Made by a program: the position numbers and the translations under genes. Below are positions 25,527 through 33,417 of a DNA stretch of 38,531 bases, in pieces; the stretch's first letter is position 1, and each line of letters starts with the position of its first letter. Under the pieces are notes generated by a model that was not told the DNA's origin, searched no databases, and saw only the letters and a program-made list of their open reading frames with translations. The DNA comes from Bacteroidia bacterium. GTDB lineage: Bacteria; Bacteroidota; Bacteroidia; UKL13-3. The DNA lies in the NCBI GenBank assembly GCA_019695215.1, contig JAIBAK010000033.1:1-38531 (forward strand), read 5' to 3'.

Positions 25527-25647
25527 ACTGGCTTCTTCCGTTTATCTTTTTATTTTACGGTTCATCCTCTTTTTTTTACACTTCATCTGCATTAATTTTT
25601 TCGTATTGGTATTTGTATTCATTTTTGCCGTCAAGTTTGAATGAGAA

Positions 25648-28020
25648 ATGAAATTAATTTTTAGCATTAGTTCCCTGCTATTGTTTTTCACCGGCACATT
25701 TGCCCAAAATTTTACGCAAACCGTACGCGGTACTGTTATCGATAAAGAGTCGAAGGAGCCGTTGACAGGGGCTACTGTAAGCCTGTTAAATTCCAATCCG
25801 GTAAAAGGAACCGCCACCGACATTAACGGAAATTTTCGTCTGGAAAAGGTACCTGTAGGTCGCCAAAGTATTAAAGTTATTTATGTAGGCTATAAAGAAA
25901 TAATATTACCCGATGTAATTGTGAATTCAGCCAAAGAAGTGGTGCTGAACATTGAAATGGAAGAAGTGGTGGTGATGAAACGGGAAGTGGTGGTAAAAGC
26001 CAATGCAAAAAAGAATGAGACCAACAATGATCTGGTAACTGTAAGCGGCCGTTCATTTACTATTGATCAAACACAGCGTTATGCGGGGAGTTTGGGCGAC
26101 CCGTCACGTATGGCCTCTAATTTTGCCGGAGTGGCCGGTGGGGGCAGCGATCAGCGAAATGATATTGTGATACGCGGAAATTCTCCATTAGGGTTACTTT
26201 GGCGACTGGAGGGTGCAGATATACCCAATCCAAATCATTTCAGCAGTCAGGGAGCTAACGGAGGACCTGTAAGTATTTTAAATAATAACACGCTGGCGAA
26301 TTCCGATTTTTTAACCGGAGCATTCCCTGCTGAATATGGTAACGCAAATTCGGGGGTGTTTGACTTAAAAATGCGCAACGGGAATAATGAGAAATTTGAA
26401 TTTTTAGGTCAGATGGGTTTTAGCGGAGTAGAGTTGATGGGAGAGGGGCCTTTAAATAAAAAGAAAGGATCTTCATTTTTGCTTAGCTACCGCTACTCTA
26501 CGCTGGCGGTGTTTGACGCGGTTGGATTTAAATTCGGTAACGCAGGTATTCCGCAATACCAGGATATATCCTTTAAATTTTATTTTCCGCAAACAAAAAT
26601 TGGCAGTCTCAGTTTGTTTGGAATTGGCGGAAACAGCGCCACTCAATTACTGGATAGCAAAAAGACTCCTGCTGAAATGGCGAAACTTGCTTTCCCCCTC
26701 GACATAGATTACTCAAGCCGGATGGGAGTAACCGGTATTTCTCATCTGGTACGCATTGGGAAAACATCATTTGTAAAAACGGTTTTTACCATTTCGGGTG
26801 AAGGCAATGATGTAGACATCGACTCGCTGAACTACCTGAACAATTACAATGGAGTACCTATTCAATACAGGCGAACTGCCACCACGCGTGAATCATTGCA
26901 TAGTTATTTCAGTAAAAAAATTGACTCACGGAATGCATTTAAATTAGGGATTATTGTTACCACTTTTCAGTTAAATATGAAAGACACTGCGTATAATGCG
27001 CGGCTTGGACGCTACAAGGTAAATTACGATATAAATGAAGGAACAGGATTGTTGCAGGCCTATGCAAATTACAATTTTCATGTAAATGAAAAAATCACTC
27101 TTAATGCCGGGTTACACTACAATCGTTTTTTGCTTAATGCAAGTGAAAGTATAGAACCCCGTGCCGGAATAAAGTGGAAAGTAACTCAAAAACAAACCTG
27201 GGGTCTGGGTTTCGGGTCGCACGGGCAAAATCAGCCGCTTCCTGTGTATTTCCAAAAAACATTGATTGATACAGGTGCCGGCAGATATATTTTTACAAAT
27301 AAGAATTTAAAAATGACGCGTAGTTTGCATTATGTACTGAGTTATGAAAATCAACTCGGGGCAAACCTCTACCTTAAATCGGAAGTATATTATCAGCAAC
27401 TTTCCAAAATACCTGTGAGCAGAAATCCATCGGTTTTTTCAGTGGCAAATTTCGGAGCCGATTTTGTTTTTCCCGATGCGGATAGTCTGGTAAATAAAGG
27501 AGAAGGAAGAAACTACGGAGCCGAGTTAACACTTGAGCGTTTTTTTGCTGACGGCTATTATTTTCTCGTCACGGCTTCGGTGTTTAATTCGGAATATAAA
27601 GGAGGAGACGGGGTGTGGCGGAATACGGCTTTTAATGGAAATTATGTTTTTAATGCACTTGCCGGACGAGAATTGAAATTTAAAAAGGGGGGCATTCTCA
27701 CGTTTAGCCTTAAGGTGACCGATGCGGGTGGAAAACGCTACACACCGGTCGATATAATCCGCTCAGCTCAGGAAGGGAAAACCGTTTATGTGGAGTCGCG
27801 CACCAATGAACTAAAGTATAAAGATTATTTCCGCACGGATATACGTGTCGGATTTAAAAAGAACGGGAAAAAAATTACACAAGAATGGGCGCTCGATATC
27901 CAAAATGTGTTTAACACCCAAAATATACTCACGCAGCAGTACAATTTACGTACGGGTAAAGTGGAAAAGCAGTATCAGATAGGTATTTTCCCCGTGCCTC
28001 TGTACAGAATTTATTTCTGA
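25648..28020 (+). CDS. TonB-dependent outer membrane receptor
   Basis: A 790-residue active importer of the outer membrane, powered by TonB. A signal peptide (MKLIFSISSLLLFFTGTFA) is followed by a carboxypeptidase-regulatory-like domain (TVRGTVIDKESKEPLTGATVSLLNS..., about 24-110), then the plug (SLGDPSRMASNFAGVAGGGSDQRNDIVIRGNSPLGLLWRLEGADIPNPNHF), and the beta-barrel to the end, which closes with an aromatic residue (YRIYF). There is no SusD-like gene next to it, so it is not a SusCD pair. The substrate is unknown; no iron or sugar genes adjoin. The gene following encodes an exported DUF4412-like protein 96 bases away. Confidence 0.93.
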   Translation: MKLIFSISSLLLFFTGTFAQNFTQTVRGTVIDKESKEPLTGATVSLLNSNPVKGTATDINGNFRLEKVPVGRQSIKVIYVGYKEIILPDVIVNSAKEVVLNIEMEEVVVMKREVVVKANAKKNETNNDLVTVSGRSFTIDQTQRYAGSLGDPSRMASNFAGVAGGGSDQRNDIVIRGNSPLGLLWRLEGADIPNPNHFSSQGANGGPVSILNNNTLANSDFLTGAFPAEYGNANSGVFDLKMRNGNNEKFEFLGQMGFSGVELMGEGPLNKKKGSSFLLSYRYSTLAVFDAVGFKFGNAGIPQYQDISFKFYFPQTKIGSLSLFGIGGNSATQLLDSKKTPAEMAKLAFPLDIDYSSRMGVTGISHLVRIGKTSFVKTVFTISGEGNDVDIDSLNYLNNYNGVPIQYRRTATTRESLHSYFSKKIDSRNAFKLGIIVTTFQLNMKDTAYNARLGRYKVNYDINEGTGLLQAYANYNFHVNEKITLNAGLHYNRFLLNASESIEPRAGIKWKVTQKQTWGLGFGSHGQNQPLPVYFQKTLIDTGAGRYIFTNKNLKMTRSLHYVLSYENQLGANLYLKSEVYYQQLSKIPVSRNPSVFSVANFGADFVFPDADSLVNKGEGRNYGAELTLERFFADGYYFLVTASVFNSEYKGGDGVWRNTAFNGNYVFNALAGRELKFKKGGILTFSLKVTDAGGKRYTPVDIIRSAQEGKTVYVESRTNELKYKDYFRTDIRVGFKKNGKKITQEWALDIQNVFNTQNILTQQYNLRTGKVEKQYQIGIFPVPLYRIYF

Positions 28021-28116
28021 GGGGAGAGTGGAGATCCGGTTCAATTGTATCTATGTATAGATAAATAATTGCGTTATTTAGGTTCTTTTACTAATTTGTC
28101 AAAAAATTAAAGTGTT

Positions 28117-28872
28117 ATGAAAGCAATCATGATAACAATTTGCGGATGGCTGATAGCCATTTCCGCTATGGCTCAGTCAGGTTATTATATGCAATACAGC
28201 GTATCCGGTACCGATGGAAAACAAATGCACATGACCGGCTCAATGACCATGTATCTTAAAGGAAATAGCAGCCGCACGGAAATGAACATGAACCTTCCGG
28301 GCATGGGTGCAATGAAACAGGTTTATTTATGCAAACAAAGTACTCCCAACATAGTATACATGATTAATGATGCCGATAAGTCATTTTCTGAAGTAACTAC
28401 AATGGCTACAGCCGGAAAATCAACCACCGAAGTAGTGTCGGTAATAGGACAGGAAAAAGTAGGCAGCTACAACTGCACTCATGTAAAAATAAAGCAGGAA
28501 GGAAAAGTAAACGATATGTGGGTATCAAAAGAGGTGGCAGGTTATGCTTCCATGTCAGTAAAAAATGAATTTATGAAGAGTGATGAGTTAAATGCAGCAC
28601 TTAAAGCTAAAAATTTAGAAGGTTTTCCTGTTAAGTTTACATCAACAGAAGATGGAATGACCATGACCATGGTGCTAACTCAGGTGGTTGCTAAAACCCT
28701 TGGTGACGATTTGTTTCAGATTCCCGCAGGTTACACCAAAAAAGCCAATGCCATGATGATGCCCGGTGGTCAGCCTGTTCCTGATATGCAAAAGCTACAA
28801 AACATGAGTGATGAGGAAAGAGAAAAGTACCTGGAACAAATGCGCAAACAAATGGGCGTAAAGGAAGATTAA
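28117..28872 (+). CDS. Exported protein of the DUF4412 type
   Basis: A 251-residue exported protein. A signal peptide ends near AISAMAQ (residue 20). The body resembles DUF4412, beta-rich proteins that start GYYMQYSVSGTDGKQM... and have VYMINDADKSFSEV and YNCTHVKIKQEGKVNDMWVSKEVAG, a layout similar to LolA/LolB-like folds. It has several Met-rich stretches, including TMTMVLTQ and ANAMMMPGGQ, and a charged coiled-coil-like tail (MSDEEREKYLEQMRKQMG). The function is unknown. It may be in one transcript with the TonB receptor upstream, but no exact promoter match lies between. Confidence 0.75.
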   Translation: MKAIMITICGWLIAISAMAQSGYYMQYSVSGTDGKQMHMTGSMTMYLKGNSSRTEMNMNLPGMGAMKQVYLCKQSTPNIVYMINDADKSFSEVTTMATAGKSTTEVVSVIGQEKVGSYNCTHVKIKQEGKVNDMWVSKEVAGYASMSVKNEFMKSDELNAALKAKNLEGFPVKFTSTEDGMTMTMVLTQVVAKTLGDDLFQIPAGYTKKANAMMMPGGQPVPDMQKLQNMSDEEREKYLEQMRKQMGVKED

Positions 28873-28895
28873 TCCGGTAGTTTCATTTTATTACG

Positions 28896-28903
28896 TAATT
28901 TTG
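28896..28903 (+). promoter_or_regulatory. -7 element of the FAH-family gene (TAATTTTG)
   Basis: Exact TAnnTTTG match 16 bases before the ATG at 28920. No good -33 element was found. Confidence 0.55.
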
Positions 28904-28919
28904 CCGAAATATTTTTTTA

Positions 28920-29939
28920 ATGAAACTGGTAACATACACCCACAATGGAACTTCACCGCAACTGGGAGTTCTTATTTCTGATAACGTTTACAATTTACAT
29001 CAACTGCAATCCTCTTTGCCCGATAATATGAAAGATTTTTTATGGGCGGGAGAAAAGGCAATGGAGCAGGCCAAACAGTTGGATTCTGACCTGAAGTCAG
29101 GGAAAAAAGAGGCTTCTTCTCTTTTGCTAAGTGAAGTGCAATTGCTTGCACCGGTTCCGGCACCTACATCCTGTCGCGATGGATATGCCTTCCGTCAGCA
29201 TGTGGCAGCAGCCCGCAGAAATCGTAAAGTGCCCATGATTGAAGAGTTTGACCAATACCCCATTTTTTATTTTACTAACCACAATGCAGTGCAGGGACCG
29301 GGAGAAATATGGTGCATGCCCGATCATTTTCAGAAACTCGATTTTGAACTCGAGGCATCGGTTGTTCTCGGGAAAAAAGGAAGAAACGTAAGGGCAAAAG
29401 ATGCTGATCAGTACATAGCCGGTTACATGATTATGAATGATATGAGTGCACGCACCCTGCAAATGGAAGAAATGCTGCTCAATCTGGGTCCGGCTAAAGG
29501 AAAAGATTTCTCAACAGTCATAGGGCCGTATATGGTAACGCCTGACGAACTCGAACCATTTAAAATACCGGCTAAGGCAGGTCATGAAGGAAATAATTAC
29601 AACCTGAAAATGAAATGCTGGGTGAATGGCATTCAGGTGTCGGATGGAAATGTAGGGGATATGGACTGGACCTTTGCCGAAATTATTGAGCGCTGTGCCT
29701 ATGGGGCAGATATTCTTCCCGGTGATGTAATTGGCTCGGGAACGGTGGGAACCGGTTGTTTTCTGGAGCTAAACGGAACCGGATTACTCAACGACCCCGG
29801 TTACAAAGTACAATGGTTGCAGGATGGCGATGAGGTGAAAATGGAGATTGACGGGATGGGAACTTTGGTAAATACCATCCGTAAGGAGCAAACAGATTAT
29901 TCCATTCTCGGATTAAAAAAACATACTCAGCCGGGCTAA
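28920..29939 (+). CDS. Fumarylacetoacetate hydrolase family protein
   Basis: A 339-residue FAH-superfamily enzyme, which usually hydrolyses C-C bonds in acylpyruvate-type or aromatic breakdown products. Visible features are the metal-binding acidic region FELEASVVLGKKGRNV, the MNDMSARTLQMEEMLLNLGPAKGKDFSTVIGPYMVTPDEL core, and GDVIGSGTVGTGCFLELNG near the C-terminus. Members of this long subtype (about 330 residues) are common in Bacteroidota. No homogentisate or other aromatic degradation genes are adjacent, so the substrate is open. A bidirectional terminator follows. Confidence 0.9.
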   Translation: MKLVTYTHNGTSPQLGVLISDNVYNLHQLQSSLPDNMKDFLWAGEKAMEQAKQLDSDLKSGKKEASSLLLSEVQLLAPVPAPTSCRDGYAFRQHVAAARRNRKVPMIEEFDQYPIFYFTNHNAVQGPGEIWCMPDHFQKLDFELEASVVLGKKGRNVRAKDADQYIAGYMIMNDMSARTLQMEEMLLNLGPAKGKDFSTVIGPYMVTPDELEPFKIPAKAGHEGNNYNLKMKCWVNGIQVSDGNVGDMDWTFAEIIERCAYGADILPGDVIGSGTVGTGCFLELNGTGLLNDPGYKVQWLQDGDEVKMEIDGMGTLVNTIRKEQTDYSILGLKKHTQPG

Positions 29940-29956
29940 GTAAATTCAAGCATAAT

Positions 29957-29989
29957 AAAAAAGGTCACTGCACAGCAGTGACCTTTTTT
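29957..29989. terminator. Bidirectional terminator between convergent genes
   Basis: GGTCACTGC (29963-29971) pairs with GCAGTGACC (29975-29983), loop ACA, flanked by A6 at 29957-29962 and T6 at 29984-29989. It can stop both the FAH gene and the minus-strand gene that ends at 30013. Confidence 0.92.
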
Positions 29990-30012
29990 ATTTATTACTG
30001 TAATAATTGTTT

Positions 30013-30675
30013 TTAGTTCTTGGTAAATGTTTTGGTAATTACTTTTCCGTTTTCAAAAACTTTAATGATGTACATACCGGCAGGTAAATCTTCAATCGAA
30101 ACGGTGGTGGTGTATCCGGTGTGATTAACGGTTTTTACTTTGTTACCTATAATATTAAAAATATCAATGCGGGCACCGCTCTTTGCATCGTAGCGGAAAG
30201 TAAGTACGTCCTGAGCGGGATTTGGATAAAACACAAATTCTTTTGAAGTGCTTACTTTCGGAGTTCCGTTGGCAAAAGCATTGGCATAGTAATATACCGT
30301 ATCGCCACCTGCACGGTTTCCTTTCTGGTAAATGTAAAGTTTAACTAATGTGTGTCCGGGGTTATTATTCGGGCTGATGTTTACGTCAATAATATTTGAA
30401 TCTCCGGCTGCCATGTAAAAAGAACTGCTGTCTTTCGCATCACCCCAGCAGGTAATCACATCACATATTTGAGATGACCATCCGGAAGGTAAATTCTGAA
30501 AACGTACCCACGTAAAACTATCACCTGTTAAAGCAGTATTTTTAAAAAAGGCTTTGCAAATGAGTACAGTGCTCGGTGCTCCACCGGTATACACCGGATT
30601 CGGTGCAACAGTAAACTGAGCCTGAGCGGCACCGGTAAAAAGGATAATCGCTAAAAGGGTAAAAATCTTTTTCAT
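30013..30675 (-). CDS. Secreted protein with T9SS type A sorting domain
   Basis: A 220-residue protein with a signal peptide (MKKIFTLLAIILFTGAAQA) and a C-terminal type A T9SS signal (FVFYPNPAQDVLTFRY... to LPAGMYIIKVFENGKVITKTF). The middle (about 25-140) is an uncharacterised beta-rich domain with conserved-looking VAPNPVYTG, CDVITCWG and NPGHTLVKLYIYQKG; it may have an Ig-like or DUF11-like fold. Two Cys (CDVITC) could form a disulfide. It should be exported through the T9SS, where the sorting domain is removed. It is divergent from pabB and has its own TAAATTTG promoter element. Confidence 0.85.
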   Translation of the reverse strand: MKKIFTLLAIILFTGAAQAQFTVAPNPVYTGGAPSTVLICKAFFKNTALTGDSFTWVRFQNLPSGWSSQICDVITCWGDAKDSSSFYMAAGDSNIIDVNISPNNNPGHTLVKLYIYQKGNRAGGDTVYYYANAFANGTPKVSTSKEFVFYPNPAQDVLTFRYDAKSGARIDIFNIIGNKVKTVNHTGYTTTVSIEDLPAGMYIIKVFENGKVITKTFTKN

Positions 30676-30693
30676 GTAAAAGGTAATTTGTTA

Positions 30694-30701
30694 CAAATTT
30701 A
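30694..30701 (-). promoter_or_regulatory. Promoter of the small T9SS cargo gene (TAAATTTG)
   Basis: On the minus strand TAAATTTG is an exact -7 match, 19 bases before the ATG. A GTTG at 30723-30726 gives a 21-base spacer, in the accepted 19-23 range for the -33 element. Confidence 0.6.
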
Positions 30702-30752
30702 ATCAATAAATTGAGTTCTTTGCAACACGCACAAAAATTATGCAGCTATTGC

Positions 30753-32039
30753 ATGAATACAGTATATACTACTTCAGTTTCTGAGTCTCAGCTGGCTGCA
30801 ATTAAGCTACAGGTATTGCACTTTGCAAATCGAAGTAATTTCGGGGCTGTATACGTATCAAATGGCTTGCCTGCAGCCTGTGATTATAAAACCTATGAGC
30901 TGGTAGCCGGAGTAGGTTGCAGGCAAAAATTGTCTTTACCTGCCGGGCAGGTGTTTGCATCCCTTCAATCTTTTGCTGCAAGCGAATGGCTCTTTGGCTA
31001 CCTGGGATACGATTGCAAAAACGAAATAGAAAATCTTGTTTCACAAAACGAGGTGCGGGTAGCCACCGATGAGGCTGTATTTTTTATTCCTGAAACGGTT
31101 ATTGAAGTTTTTCCAAACGGGCAGGTTTGTATTACAGGCCTTAATCCTCAATTAATTTGGGAACAACTACAAAGCATGGTGCCGCCCGTTGCCTCTTCAT
31201 TTAGAATGGATGGAAGCGTAAATGCCGTGATGAGCAAAGAGGATTACCTTGCTAAAGTGGCGCGGGTGCTGCATCACATCGAAGCGGGCGATGTGTATGA
31301 ATTAAATCTTTGTCAGGAGTTTTACGGGTTGGTAAAAGAAGGCGACCCGCTGGCAACTTTTCTTAAATTAAACGAGGTATCGCCCATGCCGTTTGCTGCT
31401 TTTCTTAAATTGGAAAACACTTACCTGCTTGGAGCAAGCCCCGAAAGATTTTTGTCGAAAACGGGAAATAAATTAGTCTCGCAACCCATAAAAGGAACCA
31501 CCCGCAGAGGTAAAACCCTGCACGAAGACATGGATAAAAAGGCCAAATTACTTGCATCGGAAAAAGAGCGGGCCGAAAACCTGATGATAGTAGATTTAGT
31601 GCGCAACGATCTTTCCCGTTCGTGCCGGCCCGGAAGTGTTCGCGTGGAAGAACTCTTTGGGGTATATTCCTTTCAGCGCGTGTTTCAAATGATTTCAACC
31701 GTGAGCGGTGAGATGGAAGAAGAAACCACCTGGTGGCAGGCCATTAAAAATGCCTTTCCAATGGGTTCTATGACGGGGGCACCCAAGGTGATGGCCATGA
31801 AATTGATTGAGCAATTGGAATTAAGCAAACGCGGAATATACTCGGGGGCTGTTGGCTACCTAACACCCGAAAAAGATTTTGATTTTAACGTAGTTATACG
31901 CAGTGTGGTGTACCGGGCCGATACAAAAAAATTATCGTTTCAGGTAGGCGGTGCCATCACCTGGGACTCAGTTGCCGAAGCTGAATATGAGGAATGTATG
32001 CTCAAGGCTCAGGCTATCCGGCAGGTGTTGGAAGCTTGA
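30753..32039 (+). CDS. pabB: Aminodeoxychorismate synthase component I (chorismate-binding)
   Basis: PabB aminates chorismate to 4-amino-4-deoxychorismate on the way to p-aminobenzoate and folate. The C-terminal chorismate-binding domain is clear: [37 protein letters not shown] and [29 protein letters not shown]. Lys247 in PIKGT is the residue that marks PabB; anthranilate synthase has Ala there. The protein is 428 residues from ATG 30753. A longer reading from TTG 30711 overlaps the divergent promoter region and is less likely. No glutaminase (pabA) or pabC is adjacent. Confidence 0.9.
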   Translation: MNTVYTTSVSESQLAAIKLQVLHFANRSNFGAVYVSNGLPAACDYKTYELVAGVGCRQKLSLPAGQVFASLQSFAASEWLFGYLGYDCKNEIENLVSQNEVRVATDEAVFFIPETVIEVFPNGQVCITGLNPQLIWEQLQSMVPPVASSFRMDGSVNAVMSKEDYLAKVARVLHHIEAGDVYELNLCQEFYGLVKEGDPLATFLKLNEVSPMPFAAFLKLENTYLLGASPERFLSKTGNKLVSQPIKGTTRRGKTLHEDMDKKAKLLASEKERAENLMIVDLVRNDLSRSCRPGSVRVEELFGVYSFQRVFQMISTVSGEMEEETTWWQAIKNAFPMGSMTGAPKVMAMKLIEQLELSKRGIYSGAVGYLTPEKDFDFNVVIRSVVYRADTKKLSFQVGGAITWDSVAEAEYEECMLKAQAIRQVLEA

Positions 32040-32068
32040 AACTCAGCGGGTAAATTTTTACCGCGGGG

Positions 32069-32099
32069 TTTGCCAAAGTGAAAATATATCGTACATTTG
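32069..32099 (+). promoter_or_regulatory. rplS promoter (TTTG-N19-TACATTTG)
   Basis: TTTG at 32069-32072, a 19-base spacer, and TACATTTG at 32092-32099 match both parts of the Bacteroidota sigma-ABfr consensus. The ATG of rplS follows 25 bases later. One of the two cleanest promoters in the window. Confidence 0.75.
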
Positions 32100-32124
32100 C
32101 ACCTCATTTTACAGAACTGTCACC

Positions 32125-32472
32125 ATGGACTTAATTAAAATTGTAGAAAACGAATTCACTGCAGGAAAAGCATTTCCTGAGTTCAATTCAGGCGATACCG
32201 TTACCGTTCACTATAAAATTAAAGAAGGTAACAAAGAACGTATTCAGCAGTTTCAGGGTGTGGTATTGCAGCGCAGAAATGCAGGCATATCAGCATCTTT
32301 TACCGTTCGCAAAGTATCAAACGGTGTGGGCGTAGAGCGTATATTTCCGCTATTCAGCCCCAATATTGATAAAATTGAGGTGAACAGCCGCGGTAAAGTA
32401 AGAAGAGCCCGGTTATTTTACCTGCGCGAGCTTACCGGTAAAAAAGCCCGTATTAAAGAAAAAAGAGGTTAA
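32125..32472 (+). CDS. rplS: 50S ribosomal protein L19
   Basis: A 115-residue bL19, located at the 30S-50S interface. Diagnostic stretches are [64 protein letters not shown] and [23 protein letters not shown]. The start is ATG 32125; an upstream in-frame extension overlaps the end of pabB and lacks homology. It has its own strong promoter and is followed by a terminator, so it is monocistronic. Confidence 0.98.
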   Translation: MDLIKIVENEFTAGKAFPEFNSGDTVTVHYKIKEGNKERIQQFQGVVLQRRNAGISASFTVRKVSNGVGVERIFPLFSPNIDKIEVNSRGKVRRARLFYLRELTGKKARIKEKRG

Positions 32473-32489
32473 TATTTTTTATAACTGGC

Positions 32490-32523
32490 AAAAAAGCCCC
32501 GGCTGCAAAGCGGGGCTTTTTTT
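32490..32523 (+). terminator. Rho-independent terminator of rplS
   Basis: GCCCCG (32496-32501) pairs with CGGGGC (32511-32516), with A6 at 32490-32495 and a T7 run at 32517-32523. It lies 18 bases past the rplS stop. Confidence 0.88.
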
Positions 32524-32715
32524 ATTTTACATATCATAAAGCAGATTAGTTGTTCCGAAGATTGCCGCATCCGCAGTACCTGCAATAACGAGGATTAGTT
32601 TCAGCGCTTACCACGCACAGCCGTGCTTAATTCAAATATCTGTTAAGGGTTTAGCATCGCTTTAGTAACGTTCCAAAAACAAAATTACCCAAAAGGGTAA
32701 AATCTCACAGACTTC

Positions 32716-32807
32716 GTCATGCTGAATTTACATTCAATGTCCCGACTTAATCCGGGATTTCAGCATCCCTCAAATAGAAATAGATGCTGAACCAAGTTCA
32801 GCATGAC
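32716..32807. repeat. Palindromic MITE-like intergenic repeat
   Basis: Perfect 11-bp terminal inverted repeats, GTCATGCTGAA (32716-32726) and TTCAGCATGAC (32797-32807), enclose a second pair, TTCAGCATC (32759-32767) and GATGCTGAA (32783-32791), and a small TCCCG/CGGGA hairpin (32740-32744 with 32753-32757). Elements of the form GTCATGCTGAA...TTCAGCATGAC recur between genes in many Bacteroidota genomes. Only one copy is present in this window. Confidence 0.75.
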
Positions 32808-32818
32808 TAAATAATAGA

Positions 32819-32851
32819 TTTGCTTTTACAAAAAATATTGCTTTAACTTTG
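32819..32851 (+). promoter_or_regulatory. Promoter of the lipoprotein-giant protein cassette
   Basis: TTTG (32819-32822), a 21-base spacer and TAACTTTG (32844-32851) fit the Bacteroidota consensus exactly. The ATG of lipoprotein copy 1 is 20 bases further. The block from -7 to the ATG is closely similar to the one before lipoprotein copy 3 at 38322. Confidence 0.75.
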
Positions 32852-32871
32852 AATAAACAAACCCCACAGCT

Positions 32872-33402
32872 ATGAGCCATATAAAATTACTCCTGCTGCT
32901 TGCCTCCCTTAGTTGCCTTAGCCTGCATTGCAAAAAAGAAAGCGAAGAAGATAAACTACCCCCTGCAACCATGGTGGGTGCCCAAACCATAGGCTGCCTT
33001 ATGAATGGCCACGCATGGCCAAGCGAGGCCGATAAGCAAGATATTGATTTTTTAGGAAGCGGTTACGCAAAAGGGATTTTTGAGTTGGATTGTGCGGTAT
33101 TATATCCTGGTACCGCCTCCACCAAAACCGGAGTTTATATGCAGGTTAGATATAAAATATTCGGTCCAGGGTATTATGTGATTCCATTTGATGGGGGCAT
33201 AGACGATGACTTTAACGCACTGTATAGAAATGTCCCATACGGTTCTTATTATACACAAGGGGGGTATGCCATTCTTAACATTACCCGGCTTGATACCATT
33301 AATCACTACATGGCTGGAACTTTTGAGTATAATGTTTATGCTTTTACTAAAACAGATATGGTAAAAGTTACCAAAGGTCGCTTTGATTACAAATACAACT
33401 AA
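32872..33402 (+). CDS. Paralogous lipoprotein, copy 1
   Basis: A 176-residue exported lipoprotein of unknown function. The signal (MSHIKLLLLLASLSCLSLHC) ends in Cys20 followed by KKE. The -1 residue is His, unusual for a lipobox but shared by all three copies. The mature part starts with a linker and the family motif LPPATMVGAQTIGCLMNGHAWP (about 29-50), then about 120 beta-rich residues ending in VTKGRFDYKYN. Copies 2 (37559) and 3 (38354) share LPP(A/L)T..G..(T/L)(F/I/A)G(C/W)L.NG and the VTxGRFD ending (copy 2). It starts a transcript with the giant T9SS protein 15 bases downstream. Confidence 0.8.
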   Translation: MSHIKLLLLLASLSCLSLHCKKESEEDKLPPATMVGAQTIGCLMNGHAWPSEADKQDIDFLGSGYAKGIFELDCAVLYPGTASTKTGVYMQVRYKIFGPGYYVIPFDGGIDDDFNALYRNVPYGSYYTQGGYAILNITRLDTINHYMAGTFEYNVYAFTKTDMVKVTKGRFDYKYN

Positions 33403-33417
33403 AACCCTATTTAAGTT

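Larger units (their letters stand above)
32520..32871. other. 352-bp intergenic region
   Basis: The only gene-free stretch above 300 bases. It holds, in order: the tail of the rplS terminator; an unexplained AT/GC-mixed segment (about 32540-32640); an A/T-rich stretch; a palindromic repeat (32716-32807); and the promoter of the first lipoprotein. No ORF with a convincing start and no tRNA was seen. Confidence 0.8.

Noticed and set aside
30753..32039. Anthranilate synthase component I (trpE)
   Set aside because: PIKGT contains the Lys typical of PabB; TrpE has Ala there, and no trp genes are near.
31951..32124. N-terminal extension of L19
   Set aside because: Lies inside the end of pabB and across the rplS promoter; L19 homology begins at ATG 32125.
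32540..32640. tRNA gene
   Set aside because: Some short stems, but no cloverleaf, no T-arm GTTC and no acceptor pairing.
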